64,000 nucleotides of DNA from Pseudomonadota bacterium (GCA_021819085.1 JAKASJ010000006.1:1-64000), one strand, 5' to 3'. Counted from the stretch's first letter, positions 49,942 through 59,677 are shown. Program-made: numbers and translations. The notes: generated from the letters alone by a model not told the origin.

Positions 49942-50489
49942 TTAATCGCTTCGTTGCCGCGGCAGTTATCGCCTGGCTCACCGCCGTACCGCTGGCCTAT
50001 GCCAATTCAGCTGCCGCTCCGGGGCGCTTTGCTCCGAATTTCTCCCTCAAGGATCTTAACGGCAAGGTACGGCATTTCTCGGATTATCGCGGCAAACTCG
50101 TTATCGTGAACTTTTGGGCGACATGGTGTCCGCCCTGCCGCATGGAAATTCCTTCCATGGAGCGTGCCTACGAAAAGCTCAAGAACAGAGGATTCGTGAT
50201 TCTCGGCATTGATGTCGGCGAGAATTGGAGCTCGGTTGCGCCCTTTGCGGAGCAGATGAAAATGAAGTACCCGGTTTTACTGGACCGCAATTCCACCGTC
50301 AGCAGGAAGTGGGGGATGATCGGATTGCCGACCAGTTACGTCATCGATCCGCACGGACGCGTGGTCGATGTCCTGGTCGGCGGAAGGAATTGGTTGAATC
50401 CGAAGCTGCAGGCACTCCTGAAGCAGCTGCTGCCGCGCGCTCCGGGGCCGGCGACTTCACTGAGGAGGCCGGCGACCGGTTCCGGTTGA
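49938..50489 (+). CDS. TlpA/ResA-like periplasmic thiol-disulfide protein
   Basis: A 183-residue thioredoxin-fold protein. TTG 49938 is preferred (AGGGAAA upstream, TTGA overlap, and it places the signal peptide at the N terminus); ATG 49902 would add 12 residues. After the leader come FAPNFSLKDLNGKVR, the redox site W-C64-P-P-C67 and a cis-Pro loop G-L-P-T-S-Y-V-I-D. Such proteins reduce or exchange thiols in the periplasm, often for heme attachment to c-type cytochromes, which fits the multiheme cytochrome nearby. Confidence 0.9.
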   Translation: MINRFVAAAVIAWLTAVPLAYANSAAAPGRFAPNFSLKDLNGKVRHFSDYRGKLVIVNFWATWCPPCRMEIPSMERAYEKLKNRGFVILGIDVGENWSSVAPFAEQMKMKYPVLLDRNSTVSRKWGMIGLPTSYVIDPHGRVVDVLVGGRNWLNPKLQALLKQLLPRAPGPATSLRRPATGSG

Positions 50490-51003
50490 GTTGCGGCGCT
50501 TTGGTCCGGCCAGACCCAGGGCGCGCACTGTGCTGATCATGTCTACGGATACCGGGACGTGATTGTGCTCATCCGCGTAACTGATTCCCGTCCCGAGCAG
50601 CAGATCCCCTTCGACGTCACCCGGTTTCCCGGGCGGACCCCTTTGCGCTTTTCACACGCTGTGCCTTGTCGGTGCCAAATCCGCGAATAAGGATCGGTGG
50701 TGCCCGGTGCGCCTGACCGGGAAACACGCCATGCCTGGATGAACTGGACGGGAATGAGCCACACCGCACGAGGTCTTGCCCTGGCGGGGCCCCGGTGTTT
50801 TCGCGCCCTCTTCGGGCCTGACCTTCAGGCCGCCACGCATTGCCGGCAGTGATCGTGAACGGGTTAGGCGCTGCTTCCCGTCTTCTGCGGCAGGTGCGAC
50901 CGAAGCGCGCTTGTCAGCTTCCGATTCACGGCAGACGGAACATCGATACCCGCCGCGCTGACCTTTGCTATAACTACCCATATACGGAACAATAATCAAA
51001 GAC
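50490..51003. other. 514-base intergenic region before the beta-oxidation operon
   Basis: No recognisable gene on either strand. The last 40 bases carry an extended -10 promoter. No clear FadR or PsrA operator could be identified by eye. Confidence 0.4.
50966..50974 (+). promoter_or_regulatory. Extended -10 promoter for the fusion gene
   Basis: TGCTATAAC is an extended -10 element (TGnTATAAT with one mismatch) about 30 bases before the ATG at 51004. There is no good -35 at 17 bases, which extended -10 promoters tolerate. The Shine-Dalgarno is weak (AAAGAC just before ATG). Confidence 0.45.
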
Positions 51004-54000
51004 ATGCCCTCCTCGCCCGAAGTCCTCATCGTAGGTGCTGGACCCGCTGGGATCGCGGCAGCGCTGCGGCTGGTTCGCGCGGGTGTTTCGGTGATGGTGC
51101 TCGAGGGTGCGGAGTATGCAGGCGCGGAGAACTGGTCCGGTTGCGTCTATCACGCCGAGGGTCTGCTGCGCGAGGATGTGCTGGGGCGAGAGCTGTGGCA
51201 GCAAGCCCCGAAGGAGCGGCGTATCGTCGCGCGCAGCCTGTATCTGCATGACGGCATCAATGCCGCAGGCTTCGAAGCCCGGGCCCATGCTGGCAATGAT
51301 TACGGCGAAGCATGGACCGTTCTGCGCCCCAAACTCGATCGCTGGCTGGCGAGCCGCGCCATTGATTTCGGCACCACCCTGATTACTGGCACCACGGCGA
51401 CAGGCCTGCGGTATCACGGCGACCGTGTGGTGGGTGTCGATACCGACCGCGGGCCAGTGGACGCTCCCGTGGTGTTCCTCGCCGAAGGCGACGCGGCCGG
51501 ATTGCTGGCGCGCGAAGGCTTCGAGCGGACGAAGCTCCCGCATTATGCCCAAGGCATCAAGGCGCTCTTCCACCTGCCGCCGCCGGAAATCGAGAAACGC
51601 TTTGAGCTGGGGCCGGGTGAAGGCATGGCGCAGGAGTGGCTGCTGCGAAACGGCCAGCTTGCCGGTCGCCCGGTGCGACTCAACATGACCGCCTTCCTTT
51701 ATACGAATCACGACACGCTTTCGCTGGGGCTGGTGCTCCCGCTTGACCGGCTGGCCCAGGCCGGCGTTGCCGATCATCCGCATCTGTTTGAGCGCGTTCG
51801 CAACATTCCGGTGATCGCATCCTACCTCGCGGGTGCGCAGCAGATCGCCTACGGCGCCAAGGTAATTCGTTCCGGGGGAATCGACGAGACTCCGGAGTGG
51901 GTGCGTGCCGGGCTGGCCGTTGGTGGCGGTGCGCTTGGCCTCGGGCAGGAGGTGCCCTACCCGAATTTCATCGCCCCGGCCATCACCAGTGCACTGACTT
52001 TCGCCGACGCCGTATTGCGCATACGCCAGAAGGGTTCCGATTACACGCACGCGGAACTGCAGCATGAGTACGCCGAAACATTGCGCAGCACCACCGATTT
52101 TTGCAATGCTGCGCTCATTCGGCGCTGGCCAGAGGCAATTCACGGTGGACCGGCCCTGTTCGACCACCTGCCGGCCATGCTGGGCCAGATGATCGATGCC
52201 GAGCGACTGCCGTCCGGCGCCGGCCGCGCCCAGTGGCGCCGGGCCCTGGGTGTGCAGCTTACCCATTTGCGCAGCGATGCGGCCCAGGCCTTGCATCTTG
52301 CGCGCGGGTTTGGCCCACGCTGGCGCGTGCTCCGGACGGCGCCACCGCCACTGCATGTGCGGTTCCTGGTCGCGCGCGCCGGCAGCGCGCCGGTACCGGT
52401 CGCAGTACCGGATGACCCTCTGCTGGCGCTGGCTGGCCAGGTGATCGGTCATTTCTACGGCCGGCGTTTGCCGGCGTTTGCCGATCGCGTGGCGTTGATC
52501 TGGCGCAGCATGGTGCGCCTGCCGCTGGCGCTGCCACGCATCGCCGGTCTGGGGCTGGGTGCGCTCACCGGGGGCGCGTCGCTGCTCGGCGACCTTGCAG
52601 CGTACAAGGCCTGCCGCCTGCCGTTGCGTGAACTGCTCCTGCGGCCTTACCATCGTTACGACGATTGCACGCGCAGCAGCCTTGACTGGAGCGGGGCGCA
52701 CCGAAGCGCCGCCTCCCCGACCACATGGATCGCTCCGCTCGTGCGTTACCGACCCGACCCACGGCATCTGACCGTGCCCCTGGGTCTCGGCGCAGCGGCG
52801 CAGCAGCTGCGCAATGTCTGTCCGGCGGAAGTCTACAGTCTCGTCGGTCAGCTGGGCGGAGTCGCTAGCCAGCACGAAAACTGCATCAAGTGTGAGTCCT
52901 GCCGTGTGACGGTGCCCGGGGTGGACTGGAATCGTAACAGCAATCACCGGTTTGCCTATCGGGTTCCGGGAAATACTCGAAGCGGCCCGGATTCTTCCGT
53001 GATTTCCGCGCTGGAGCCTGTCTCGGCCGAGCCGCTGCCCCTGAGCGTTGCCGAGCGCAGGATCTGGCAGCGCCTGTATCAGTCGCTGTGTGCCCGACCG
53101 GCGATGGTCGCCGGGGAATGGCCGCGTGCCTGGGAAAAACTGTTGAGGGCAATTCCTCACAACGAGCTGACGCGGCCAAAAGTCGCGCGCATGGACGCGT
53201 GGTTGCGGCGCCACGGCTACGGCTGGATGGAGACTGAAGTGCGCGCTCTGCTGGAGCAGGCGCGGGCGCTGCCGGTTGACGGGCAGGGCGTGCGCGACAA
53301 CGGCGCACACGCCCTGCAGCGCAGTCAGCGGGCGTGGGAGCGGCTGAAGACCGATTTTCCGTCGGAGCGGCTCAAATCGCTCGGACACGCGGCCTGGAAG
53401 CTTTCCGACCGGCGTGTCTTGCTTGATTGGATAGTCGCCGCGCGTACCCATCGTGTTGCCGCCGTCGAATGGCTGGCGGGCTGGTCGAGCGCGCTGGCGT
53501 GGATGGCCGCTGGACACTACCTGGCGGAGGCTTACGCCGGACACACGATCGCGGATGCCCTGGCCGGGCCATTGTGGCGCGAAGAAGATGGAAATTCTAA
53601 TTGGATGTCAGGGGTCGTCGAGCGCTTTGTCGACCTGCAGGGCGTCAGCAGATCTGCCGCAGGGATCGTTGCGCACGGTGCCGGCGCCGACGCCGCCCAG
53701 CCGGTGCGCAGGCGCGTCGTGGACGATGTCAGCGGCTTTTCCGCAACCGCCGAGCTTGCCGAAATGAGCGTTGCGCTGGCGCTCGGCCAGGCGACGGTGT
53801 TGCGCCGTCGTGCACTGGAATATGCCGCTACCCGGGTCCAGTTCCGCGGCGAACTGCGGGACAATGAGGGGCGCGAGAGCATCGCCAAGTTCGGCGTGGT
53901 CAAGCAGATGCTGGCGGGTGTGGAGTACGCGCATACGCTTCTCGGCCTGGCGCGCCGCTGGTGCCAGCGAGAGCCGGAGCGGGTATTGCTGCTTGTGCGC

Positions 54001-57000
54001 GAGTGCATGGGGCCGTGGATGGATGGTGTGCCCTGGCTCGCCGGACAGATTTTCGGAGGCATGGCATATTCTGAAGAGGACATCCTCGCGCCTCGCTACC
54101 GCGACGCGATCCTGTTCAGCCAATGGCCGGGATCGCGCGCGCTCGCGCGCGAAGATCCCGGCTTTGGCATGCGCCTGCTCGCACAGACGCTGCCGGAGTC
54201 GGACATAGACTATGTCGTGGCCGACAGCCTGCTGCAGTTCGCGACCGGGCGCCGTTGCCTGCGCACATTGCGCCCGCTGCAGGCCGAACCGCTGCGGCGC
54301 AAGCCTCTGCGCCCGCGTCTTCCGCTGACATGGGAAGCACACAGGAAGTTCACCTACCAAAGCGGCAGCTTTCTGAGCGGCAACCTGCTCGCGCCCGATA
54401 GGCTGCTCGTCCTTGAGCATTTCCGTCGGGACCCGTTGCTGCGCCGTACACGTGCCGACGTTTTGCGGCTGCTGCGCCGCGGCTTTCGCAGCCCGCGCAG
54501 GGGCGAACCCTACGGTCGTTACATCGATTTCCTGCACGGAATGCCGGAAGGCGACATTCAGCTGCTGCGTGAATTCAACGCCTTTGCGACGATTGTGCCC
54601 GCAAGTCTCGGGGGAAAGGGCTGGAGCAAGGCTCAGTACTCGGTGCTCACCAATCTGTGCATGGGGGAAAAGGATACCGCCACCGGCCTGCTGATCATGG
54701 CCAGCACCAGCATCGGCACCATGCCGGTGCTGCTCGGCCGCGACAAGGATCTGCCGCGGCTGCGCCACGAGATCGATGCGTGTCTGGCCGATGCGTCCGG
54801 ATGGCGGGAATTAAAGGAGGACCTGAACCGACTTATCGAAATGATCGAGCGTCCGGAACCGGGGCCCCTGCGGCGCAAGCTGGAGCGTCTCGGCGGACAG
54901 GTCCAGCGCATGTTTCTCTTTCCCGGTTCGACGCTCAAGTACCTGATCCGCGATTTTCTCGAGCTCATGCGTCAGACTGTGCAAGCGGCGAAAGCGCGTG
55001 ATCTCACGATCTTCGGGGATTGCCTGCGGCGATGCCGGGACAGTCTGCCGGCGGTGCGCGTCCGGCTCAGGGACGAACAGCAGGAAATCGATGCGCGCGA
55101 GCGCGCACATGAGCGCTTTCTGCAGTTCCTTGCCTGTGGGCAGATCAGTGCCTTTGCGCTCACGGAGCCGGCCGCCGGCTCCGACACCGGGGGCATTCAG
55201 GCGCGCGCGGTTCTTCGCGAGGTAGAGGCGCGTGCCGACGACCAGGGGCTGTACCGCTTCACTGTCGCCGGCACCGAAACACCGCGTTTGCTGCTGGATG
55301 CGCGGCGTCTGGTATTCGAATCGTGCCGGGCGTTTTTTCGCATGCCGGACAACAGCCTGGCCAGCCTCGATGACAGTGACTGGGATCTGGCGCGTAACAG
55401 CGGCCGCCGCCGGATTCGCGTCGGCGGGCACACCTATCCCTATGACGACATCGGCACTGTTGTCGTCACAAATGGCAAGGCCTTCTATCGTTACTGGGAG
55501 CTGTCAGGAAGCAAGATGTGGATCACCAACGGCTCGGTCGCGGATCGTTACTGTCTGTACGCCCAGACCGCGATCGGCGAAACCGGCTTTATGCTGGAAC
55601 GCCGCTCCGAGGGGTTGCGCATCGGTCCGAACGAAAACAAGCTCGGCCAGCGTGCTTCGCCGACCAACGAGCTGACGCTGGACCGCGTGCGAGTAAGCGC
55701 GGATCAGGTGATCGGCTTCACGGGTCATGGGCAGGTGAACGCACTGGAGACGCTGAGTGTTGGGCGTGGCGGTCTGGTCATGAGCTGTGCAACGCTCGCC
55801 GAGCGCGTGTTGCGGGAGTTTCTGCCGGTGTGGCAGAAGGATCCGGTCTTGCATGCCGCAGCCCAGGCGGAGTGCGACCGCCTGCAGACCCTGGCTGCGC
55901 GCCTGGTTGGCCTCATGGACCGGTCCGACCTTCAGCGCGGAGATTTTCGCATTGAGGCGGCGCTTTCCAAGTACCTCGCCTCCGAGGGTGCGCACCGTAT
56001 CCTGGGCTGGCTGGAGAGACTCTATGGCCCCGATGCTGCCGCACGCGAACGGATGCTGGAAAAATGGCGGCGCGACATACGTATCCTGAACATCTACGAA
56101 GGCACGAACGAGGTCCAGCGCTTTCTTGTGCTCAAGGACCTGCCGAACCTGCTGCGCGAGCAGGCAATGGAGGTTGCCGACAACGCGCCGCTCGATGCCG
56201 CACTCCAGGAGTTCCGCGAATTTGCAGCGGGTCGTGTCGCGGAGCTCGGTGCCGGGGTCTGGCAGAATCCGGATCTGCAGGCTCGCTGGTTCCCCGTTGT
56301 CGACTGGGTCGCCGAACTCTACAGCTGGTCGGCACTGCACGAGCGCACCCGTTTGCTGGAATCTCATGGCGACCCCGTGGACCGGGAGAACATTGGGCGT
56401 CTGCGTGCGAGCGAAGCCAGCATCGCACAGCACGTGCAGGATGTGGCCGGGATGGTGCGTTCGGATTTCGAGCAGGCCGAGCATGGCGATACGGGTCCCG
56501 GCGACGCCGCACTGGCCTTGGCACGCGCAGCGCTGGCCGTACCGGCGAGAGTGGATGACGGCCCCGTGGCAGTGGGCGCATTGGCGGGAGAATGGGCTGT
56601 CGTGCTGCGCAGCCGTTTCGAGCCCGGGGCCGGTGGCCTCGAGTGGGCCGGATGGAATCCGGCCGATCTCGCGGTGCTGGATCGCCTGCTGTCGTGGTCG
56701 GACCGGTTTCCGGCCCTGCATGTGAAAGTCGCCGCGCTCGCGCCGCGCGACACCGCCGACGCACTGCGCCGTCTGCAGGCGGCCGGCGCCGAGGTTCTGC
56801 ACGTTGCCCAGCCGGCCGGTGCCGCCGAAATGGCGGGCGCGGTTGCCGCCATCCTGCGCGTTTGGCCGCAGGTGCGGCGATGGGCATTCGGATGCGGCGC
56901 ATCCAGCCCCCGCGACCGCGGTTTTGCCGCGAACATGGGCCAGCTTCTTGGCGTCGATCTCGTGGAGGGCGCGACCGCCCTGGGCGACGTTGCGCATGGT

Positions 57001-58323
57001 TTGTGGGTGGAGGATGCCGCCTGGCGGCGGAGATTCATCACCGACCGGCGCCGTATCGCATTCGTGTGGGACCTGAAGCCGGGCGGCCGCGCCGGTCGTT
57101 ACGGAGTGCGGGATTGGCTCGCGGCACTGCGCACCGATCTGCAGTGCGCCGAGGCCGCTGCGTATCCGCTGCCGACGGCTGTGCGACTGCCGGCCCTGCC
57201 GCCGGCCGCCGATCTGCCGCAGCGCTTTGCGGACGTAGGCGAGCTTGCAGCCTGGCTCAGGGGCCGATTCAATGCGGGTGTCGTCCCCGATGATCCGGCG
57301 GCGACTCGGCCGGCACAGGTACCGTTGGCCGGCTACAATCTGTGGTTGACTCCGGCGGACGTGCTGGCCGGCGCCAGTCGCGAATCGGCGCTGCGTGCGC
57401 TGGTCGGGCTGGGCACCGGGTTCGGCGTACTCGCCTGGCTTCCTGCCGGACGGAGTCCCCCCCCGGTATCGCTGCTGCTGGGCCAGCCTGGATTCGCAGG
57501 TCTGTGGCAGCTGCCGCTGCATGGCGCGGTGCTGCATGCGGCACTGGCCGACCTGCTGGCAGAGCACATCGGTGTACCGCATCGCATAGTGTTGAGCGCG
57601 GAACATCGCGCGCTCGGGGCGGCGCTGGCGGCTCGTCTCGGAATGGCGCTGTTCGACGAGGTAATCGCGGTCACAGCCGACGCCGTGACCTGTTCTCGCG
57701 ATGGCTACGAGGCGGATTACCCGCTGCCGGACGCTGCACTGCTGATCATCGGCCGTTCCTGCAGCGCGCCACCACTGGCGGCTCCGGCATCCCTGCCGCT
57801 CCCGGTCACGCTGCTGCCCGCGGCGCACCTGCAAAGTTCGGCGCTGGCGCGTGCCCAGGCGCGCGTGGCTACGGGAGCAGGTCTGACGACAGCCAAGTTC
57901 ATCGTAGACGTAGGACTCGGCGTTGCAAATGAGTCCAATTACAAAAAACTCATTCCGCCTCTGTGCGCGGCGCTCGAACGTCTTAGCGGCGAGGCCGTGG
58001 AGCTGGGGGCGACGCGCAAGGTGACCCAAGAACTCAAGCTTCTGCCGGTCGACCGGCAGATCGGCCAGACCGGTGTTCCGGTGGCGCCGGCGTTGCTGCT
58101 GGCGCTGGGCATCTCTGGGGCGCCACAGCACATGGGTTGGATCGATCCGGGTGCCGTAGTGATCGCGATCAACCGCGATCCGGATGCTCCGATTTTCGGC
58201 TGGTCGCGCCAGAATCCGGGACCTCGTGTCATCGCCTGTATCGGCGACCTCGAGGAATGGGTACCTGCGCTGGTGCGATTTCTGGGTGCCGATGGCACTC
58301 TGCAGTCTGCCGGGGATGGTTGA
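51004..58323 (+). CDS. Giant fusion: ETF-quinone oxidoreductase / ACAD-like / acyl-CoA dehydrogenase / ETF-beta / ETF-alpha
   Basis: An uninterrupted 2439-residue protein. (1) 1-650: a FixC/ETF-QO-like flavoprotein with FAD motif G-A-G-P-A-G at 11-16 and G-A-E-N-W-S-G, then a FixX-like 4Fe-4S site with Cys606, 627, 630 and 633. (2) About 670-1065: an acyl-CoA-dehydrogenase-like region with R-V-Q-F (944-947) and I-F-G-G-M-A-Y (1016-1022) but no substrate or FAD signature. (3) About 1110-1840: a second dehydrogenase with FALTEPAAGSD (1384-1394), S-K-M-W-I-T-N-G (1503-1510) and I-Y-E-G-T-N-E, where E1699 is the likely catalytic base; two inserts (about 1250-1370 and 1400-1495) and a helical tail. 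(4) About 1850-2070: ETF-beta-like. (5) About 2100-2439: ETF-alpha, with V-D-R-Q-I-G-Q-T-G (2349-2357), LGISGAPQHM and VIAINRDPDAPIF binding FAD. It probably oxidises acyl-CoA and passes electrons via ETF flavin to quinone at the membrane. It heads a beta-oxidation operon. Confidence 0.93.
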   Translation: MPSSPEVLIVGAGPAGIAAALRLVRAGVSVMVLEGAEYAGAENWSGCVYHAEGLLREDVLGRELWQQAPKERRIVARSLYLHDGINAAGFEARAHAGNDYGEAWTVLRPKLDRWLASRAIDFGTTLITGTTATGLRYHGDRVVGVDTDRGPVDAPVVFLAEGDAAGLLAREGFERTKLPHYAQGIKALFHLPPPEIEKRFELGPGEGMAQEWLLRNGQLAGRPVRLNMTAFLYTNHDTLSLGLVLPLDRLAQAGVADHPHLFERVRNIPVIASYLAGAQQIAYGAKVIRSGGIDETPEWVRAGLAVGGGALGLGQEVPYPNFIAPAITSALTFADAVLRIRQKGSDYTHAELQHEYAETLRSTTDFCNAALIRRWPEAIHGGPALFDHLPAMLGQMIDAERLPSGAGRAQWRRALGVQLTHLRSDAAQALHLARGFGPRWRVLRTAPPPLHVRFLVARAGSAPVPVAVPDDPLLALAGQVIGHFYGRRLPAFADRVALIWRSMVRLPLALPRIAGLGLGALTGGASLLGDLAAYKACRLPLRELLLRPYHRYDDCTRSSLDWSGAHRSAASPTTWIAPLVRYRPDPRHLTVPLGLGAAAQQLRNVCPAEVYSLVGQLGGVASQHENCIKCESCRVTVPGVDWNRNSNHRFAYRVPGNTRSGPDSSVISALEPVSAEPLPLSVAERRIWQRLYQSLCARPAMVAGEWPRAWEKLLRAIPHNELTRPKVARMDAWLRRHGYGWMETEVRALLEQARALPVDGQGVRDNGAHALQRSQRAWERLKTDFPSERLKSLGHAAWKLSDRRVLLDWIVAARTHRVAAVEWLAGWSSALAWMAAGHYLAEAYAGHTIADALAGPLWREEDGNSNWMSGVVERFVDLQGVSRSAAGIVAHGAGADAAQPVRRRVVDDVSGFSATAELAEMSVALALGQATVLRRRALEYAATRVQFRGELRDNEGRESIAKFGVVKQMLAGVEYAHTLLGLARRWCQREPERVLLLVRECMGPWMDGVPWLAGQIFGGMAYSEEDILAPRYRDAILFSQWPGSRALAREDPGFGMRLLAQTLPESDIDYVVADSLLQFATGRRCLRTLRPLQAEPLRRKPLRPRLPLTWEAHRKFTYQSGSFLSGNLLAPDRLLVLEHFRRDPLLRRTRADVLRLLRRGFRSPRRGEPYGRYIDFLHGMPEGDIQLLREFNAFATIVPASLGGKGWSKAQYSVLTNLCMGEKDTATGLLIMASTSIGTMPVLLGRDKDLPRLRHEIDACLADASGWRELKEDLNRLIEMIERPEPGPLRRKLERLGGQVQRMFLFPGSTLKYLIRDFLELMRQTVQAAKARDLTIFGDCLRRCRDSLPAVRVRLRDEQQEIDARERAHERFLQFLACGQISAFALTEPAAGSDTGGIQARAVLREVEARADDQGLYRFTVAGTETPRLLLDARRLVFESCRAFFRMPDNSLASLDDSDWDLARNSGRRRIRVGGHTYPYDDIGTVVVTNGKAFYRYWELSGSKMWITNGSVADRYCLYAQTAIGETGFMLERRSEGLRIGPNENKLGQRASPTNELTLDRVRVSADQVIGFTGHGQVNALETLSVGRGGLVMSCATLAERVLREFLPVWQKDPVLHAAAQAECDRLQTLAARLVGLMDRSDLQRGDFRIEAALSKYLASEGAHRILGWLERLYGPDAAARERMLEKWRRDIRILNIYEGTNEVQRFLVLKDLPNLLREQAMEVADNAPLDAALQEFREFAAGRVAELGAGVWQNPDLQARWFPVVDWVAELYSWSALHERTRLLESHGDPVDRENIGRLRASEASIAQHVQDVAGMVRSDFEQAEHGDTGPGDAALALARAALAVPARVDDGPVAVGALAGEWAVVLRSRFEPGAGGLEWAGWNPADLAVLDRLLSWSDRFPALHVKVAALAPRDTADALRRLQAAGAEVLHVAQPAGAAEMAGAVAAILRVWPQVRRWAFGCGASSPRDRGFAANMGQLLGVDLVEGATALGDVAHGLWVEDAAWRRRFITDRRRIAFVWDLKPGGRAGRYGVRDWLAALRTDLQCAEAAAYPLPTAVRLPALPPAADLPQRFADVGELAAWLRGRFNAGVVPDDPAATRPAQVPLAGYNLWLTPADVLAGASRESALRALVGLGTGFGVLAWLPAGRSPPPVSLLLGQPGFAGLWQLPLHGAVLHAALADLLAEHIGVPHRIVLSAEHRALGAALAARLGMALFDEVIAVTADAVTCSRDGYEADYPLPDAALLIIGRSCSAPPLAAPASLPLPVTLLPAAHLQSSALARAQARVATGAGLTTAKFIVDVGLGVANESNYKKLIPPLCAALERLSGEAVELGATRKVTQELKLLPVDRQIGQTGVPVAPALLLALGISGAPQHMGWIDPGAVVIAINRDPDAPIFGWSRQNPGPRVIACIGDLEEWVPALVRFLGADGTLQSAGDG

Positions 58324-58378
58324 GTCAGGCAGGACAGTGTGGCGGGCTTCCGCTACCGTGGGCGATTAGGAGACAACT

Positions 58379-59677
58379 ATGTCGGATGCAAAGGTTTACG
58401 TAATCGATGGTTTGCGCACGCCGTTTCTGAAAACCCGCGGCCAGGCAAATGAGTTCAGCGCAGCCGATCTGGCAGTGGCCGCCGCCCGACCGGTGCTGGC
58501 GCGCGCGCCGTTTGCGCCGGAGCAGATCGACGAGATCATCGTCGGCTGCGTCATTCCGGCGCCGGATGAGGCCAATGTCGCACGCATTATCGGATTGCGC
58601 CTGGGCTGCGGCAAGACCGTCCCCGCCTTCACGGTCCAGCGCAACTGCGCATCCGGGCTGCAGGCGCTGGCGTGCGCGCGCGAGCGCATCGCGCAGGGGC
58701 GGGCGCATCTGGTTCTCGCCGGCGGCACCGAGGCGATGAGTCGCGCGCCGATCCAGTGGAATACCGCCATGGCGGGCTGGCTCGCTGGAGTCCTGCGTGC
58801 ACGTAACCCCGTTGCACGGGCGCGTGCCATCGGTGGCTTCCGGCTGTCACATCTGGCCCCGGTGTATACGTTGCTGCTGGGTCTGACCGACCCTCTGGTG
58901 AAACTCAATATGGGCCAAACCGCGGAGATCGTCGCACATCGATTCGGTATTACTCGCACGGAGCAGGATGCCTATGCGCTCGGCAGCCATCAGCGACTGG
59001 CGGCAGCCTATGGTGCCGGACAGATGCACGATGAGATCGTGCCGCTATTCGATTCCCGCGGCCGCGTTTATGAGGAGGACAATGGTCTGCGCAGGGATAC
59101 CGACATGGACAAGCTGGCCAAGCTCAGGCCGGTGTTCGACCGCAAGTACGGCTCGGTGACCTCGGGCAACAGCTCGCAAGTGACTGATGGCGCGGCTATG
59201 CTCATGCTGGCGAGCGAGACCGCCGTGCAACGCTACGGACTGACGGTGCTGGGCGAACTCTTGGGCGAAGAATGGGCGGGCGTCGATCCGAGCCAGATGG
59301 GTCTTGGACCAGTGCACGCCGTGGCGAGGCTGCTGGCCCGGTTCGCGCTTAGCATGGACGATATCCGAAAGATGGAACTCAACGAAGCGTTTGCCGCCCA
59401 GGTGCTCGCCTGCCAGGCAGCATGGGCAAGCCCCGAATACGCCCATGACGAACTCGGTCTTGGCACTCCAATCGGTCCGGTAGATCCGGCGCGCCTCAAC
59501 ACCGAAGGCGGCGCGGTCGCGATCGGCCATCCTGTCGGCGCTAGCGGTGCGCGGATCGTTCTGCACCTGCTGCGTTCGCTGCGGCGTCACGGGGGCGGCC
59601 TCGGCATTGCAACTCTTTGCATCGGCGGCGGCCAGGGTGGTGCGATGCTGGTGCGCGCGAAAGGGGAATCAGCATGA
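58379..59677 (+). CDS. Acetyl-CoA C-acyltransferase (thiolase, FadI/FadA-like)
   Basis: A 432-residue thiolase, which cleaves 3-ketoacyl-CoA with CoA in the last beta-oxidation step. The nucleophile is the Cys in Q-R-N-C-A-S-G-L-Q-A (about residue 90). G-H-P-V-G-A-S-G-A-R carries the catalytic His, and C-I-G-G-G-Q-G-G-A the second Cys. N-E-A-F-A-A is present. The length and an inserted loop around 130-165 fit the longer FadI-type proteins. It starts 55 bases after the giant fusion and overlaps the next gene by four bases. Confidence 0.93.
   Translation: MSDAKVYVIDGLRTPFLKTRGQANEFSAADLAVAAARPVLARAPFAPEQIDEIIVGCVIPAPDEANVARIIGLRLGCGKTVPAFTVQRNCASGLQALACARERIAQGRAHLVLAGGTEAMSRAPIQWNTAMAGWLAGVLRARNPVARARAIGGFRLSHLAPVYTLLLGLTDPLVKLNMGQTAEIVAHRFGITRTEQDAYALGSHQRLAAAYGAGQMHDEIVPLFDSRGRVYEEDNGLRRDTDMDKLAKLRPVFDRKYGSVTSGNSSQVTDGAAMLMLASETAVQRYGLTVLGELLGEEWAGVDPSQMGLGPVHAVARLLARFALSMDDIRKMELNEAFAAQVLACQAAWASPEYAHDELGLGTPIGPVDPARLNTEGGAVAIGHPVGASGARIVLHLLRSLRRHGGGLGIATLCIGGGQGGAMLVRAKGESA

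Noticed and set aside
50974..58131. Long antisense frames (856 and 875 codons) opposite the giant fusion gene
   Set aside because: They mirror the GC-rich third positions of the sense gene, have Arg/Gln/His-rich composition and no family motifs.
51004..58323. Idea that the giant gene is several genes joined by a missed stop codon or assembly error
   Set aside because: No internal stop, no internal Shine-Dalgarno plus start at the domain borders that I could see, and the linkers are of similar composition to the domains; still worth confirming with reads.
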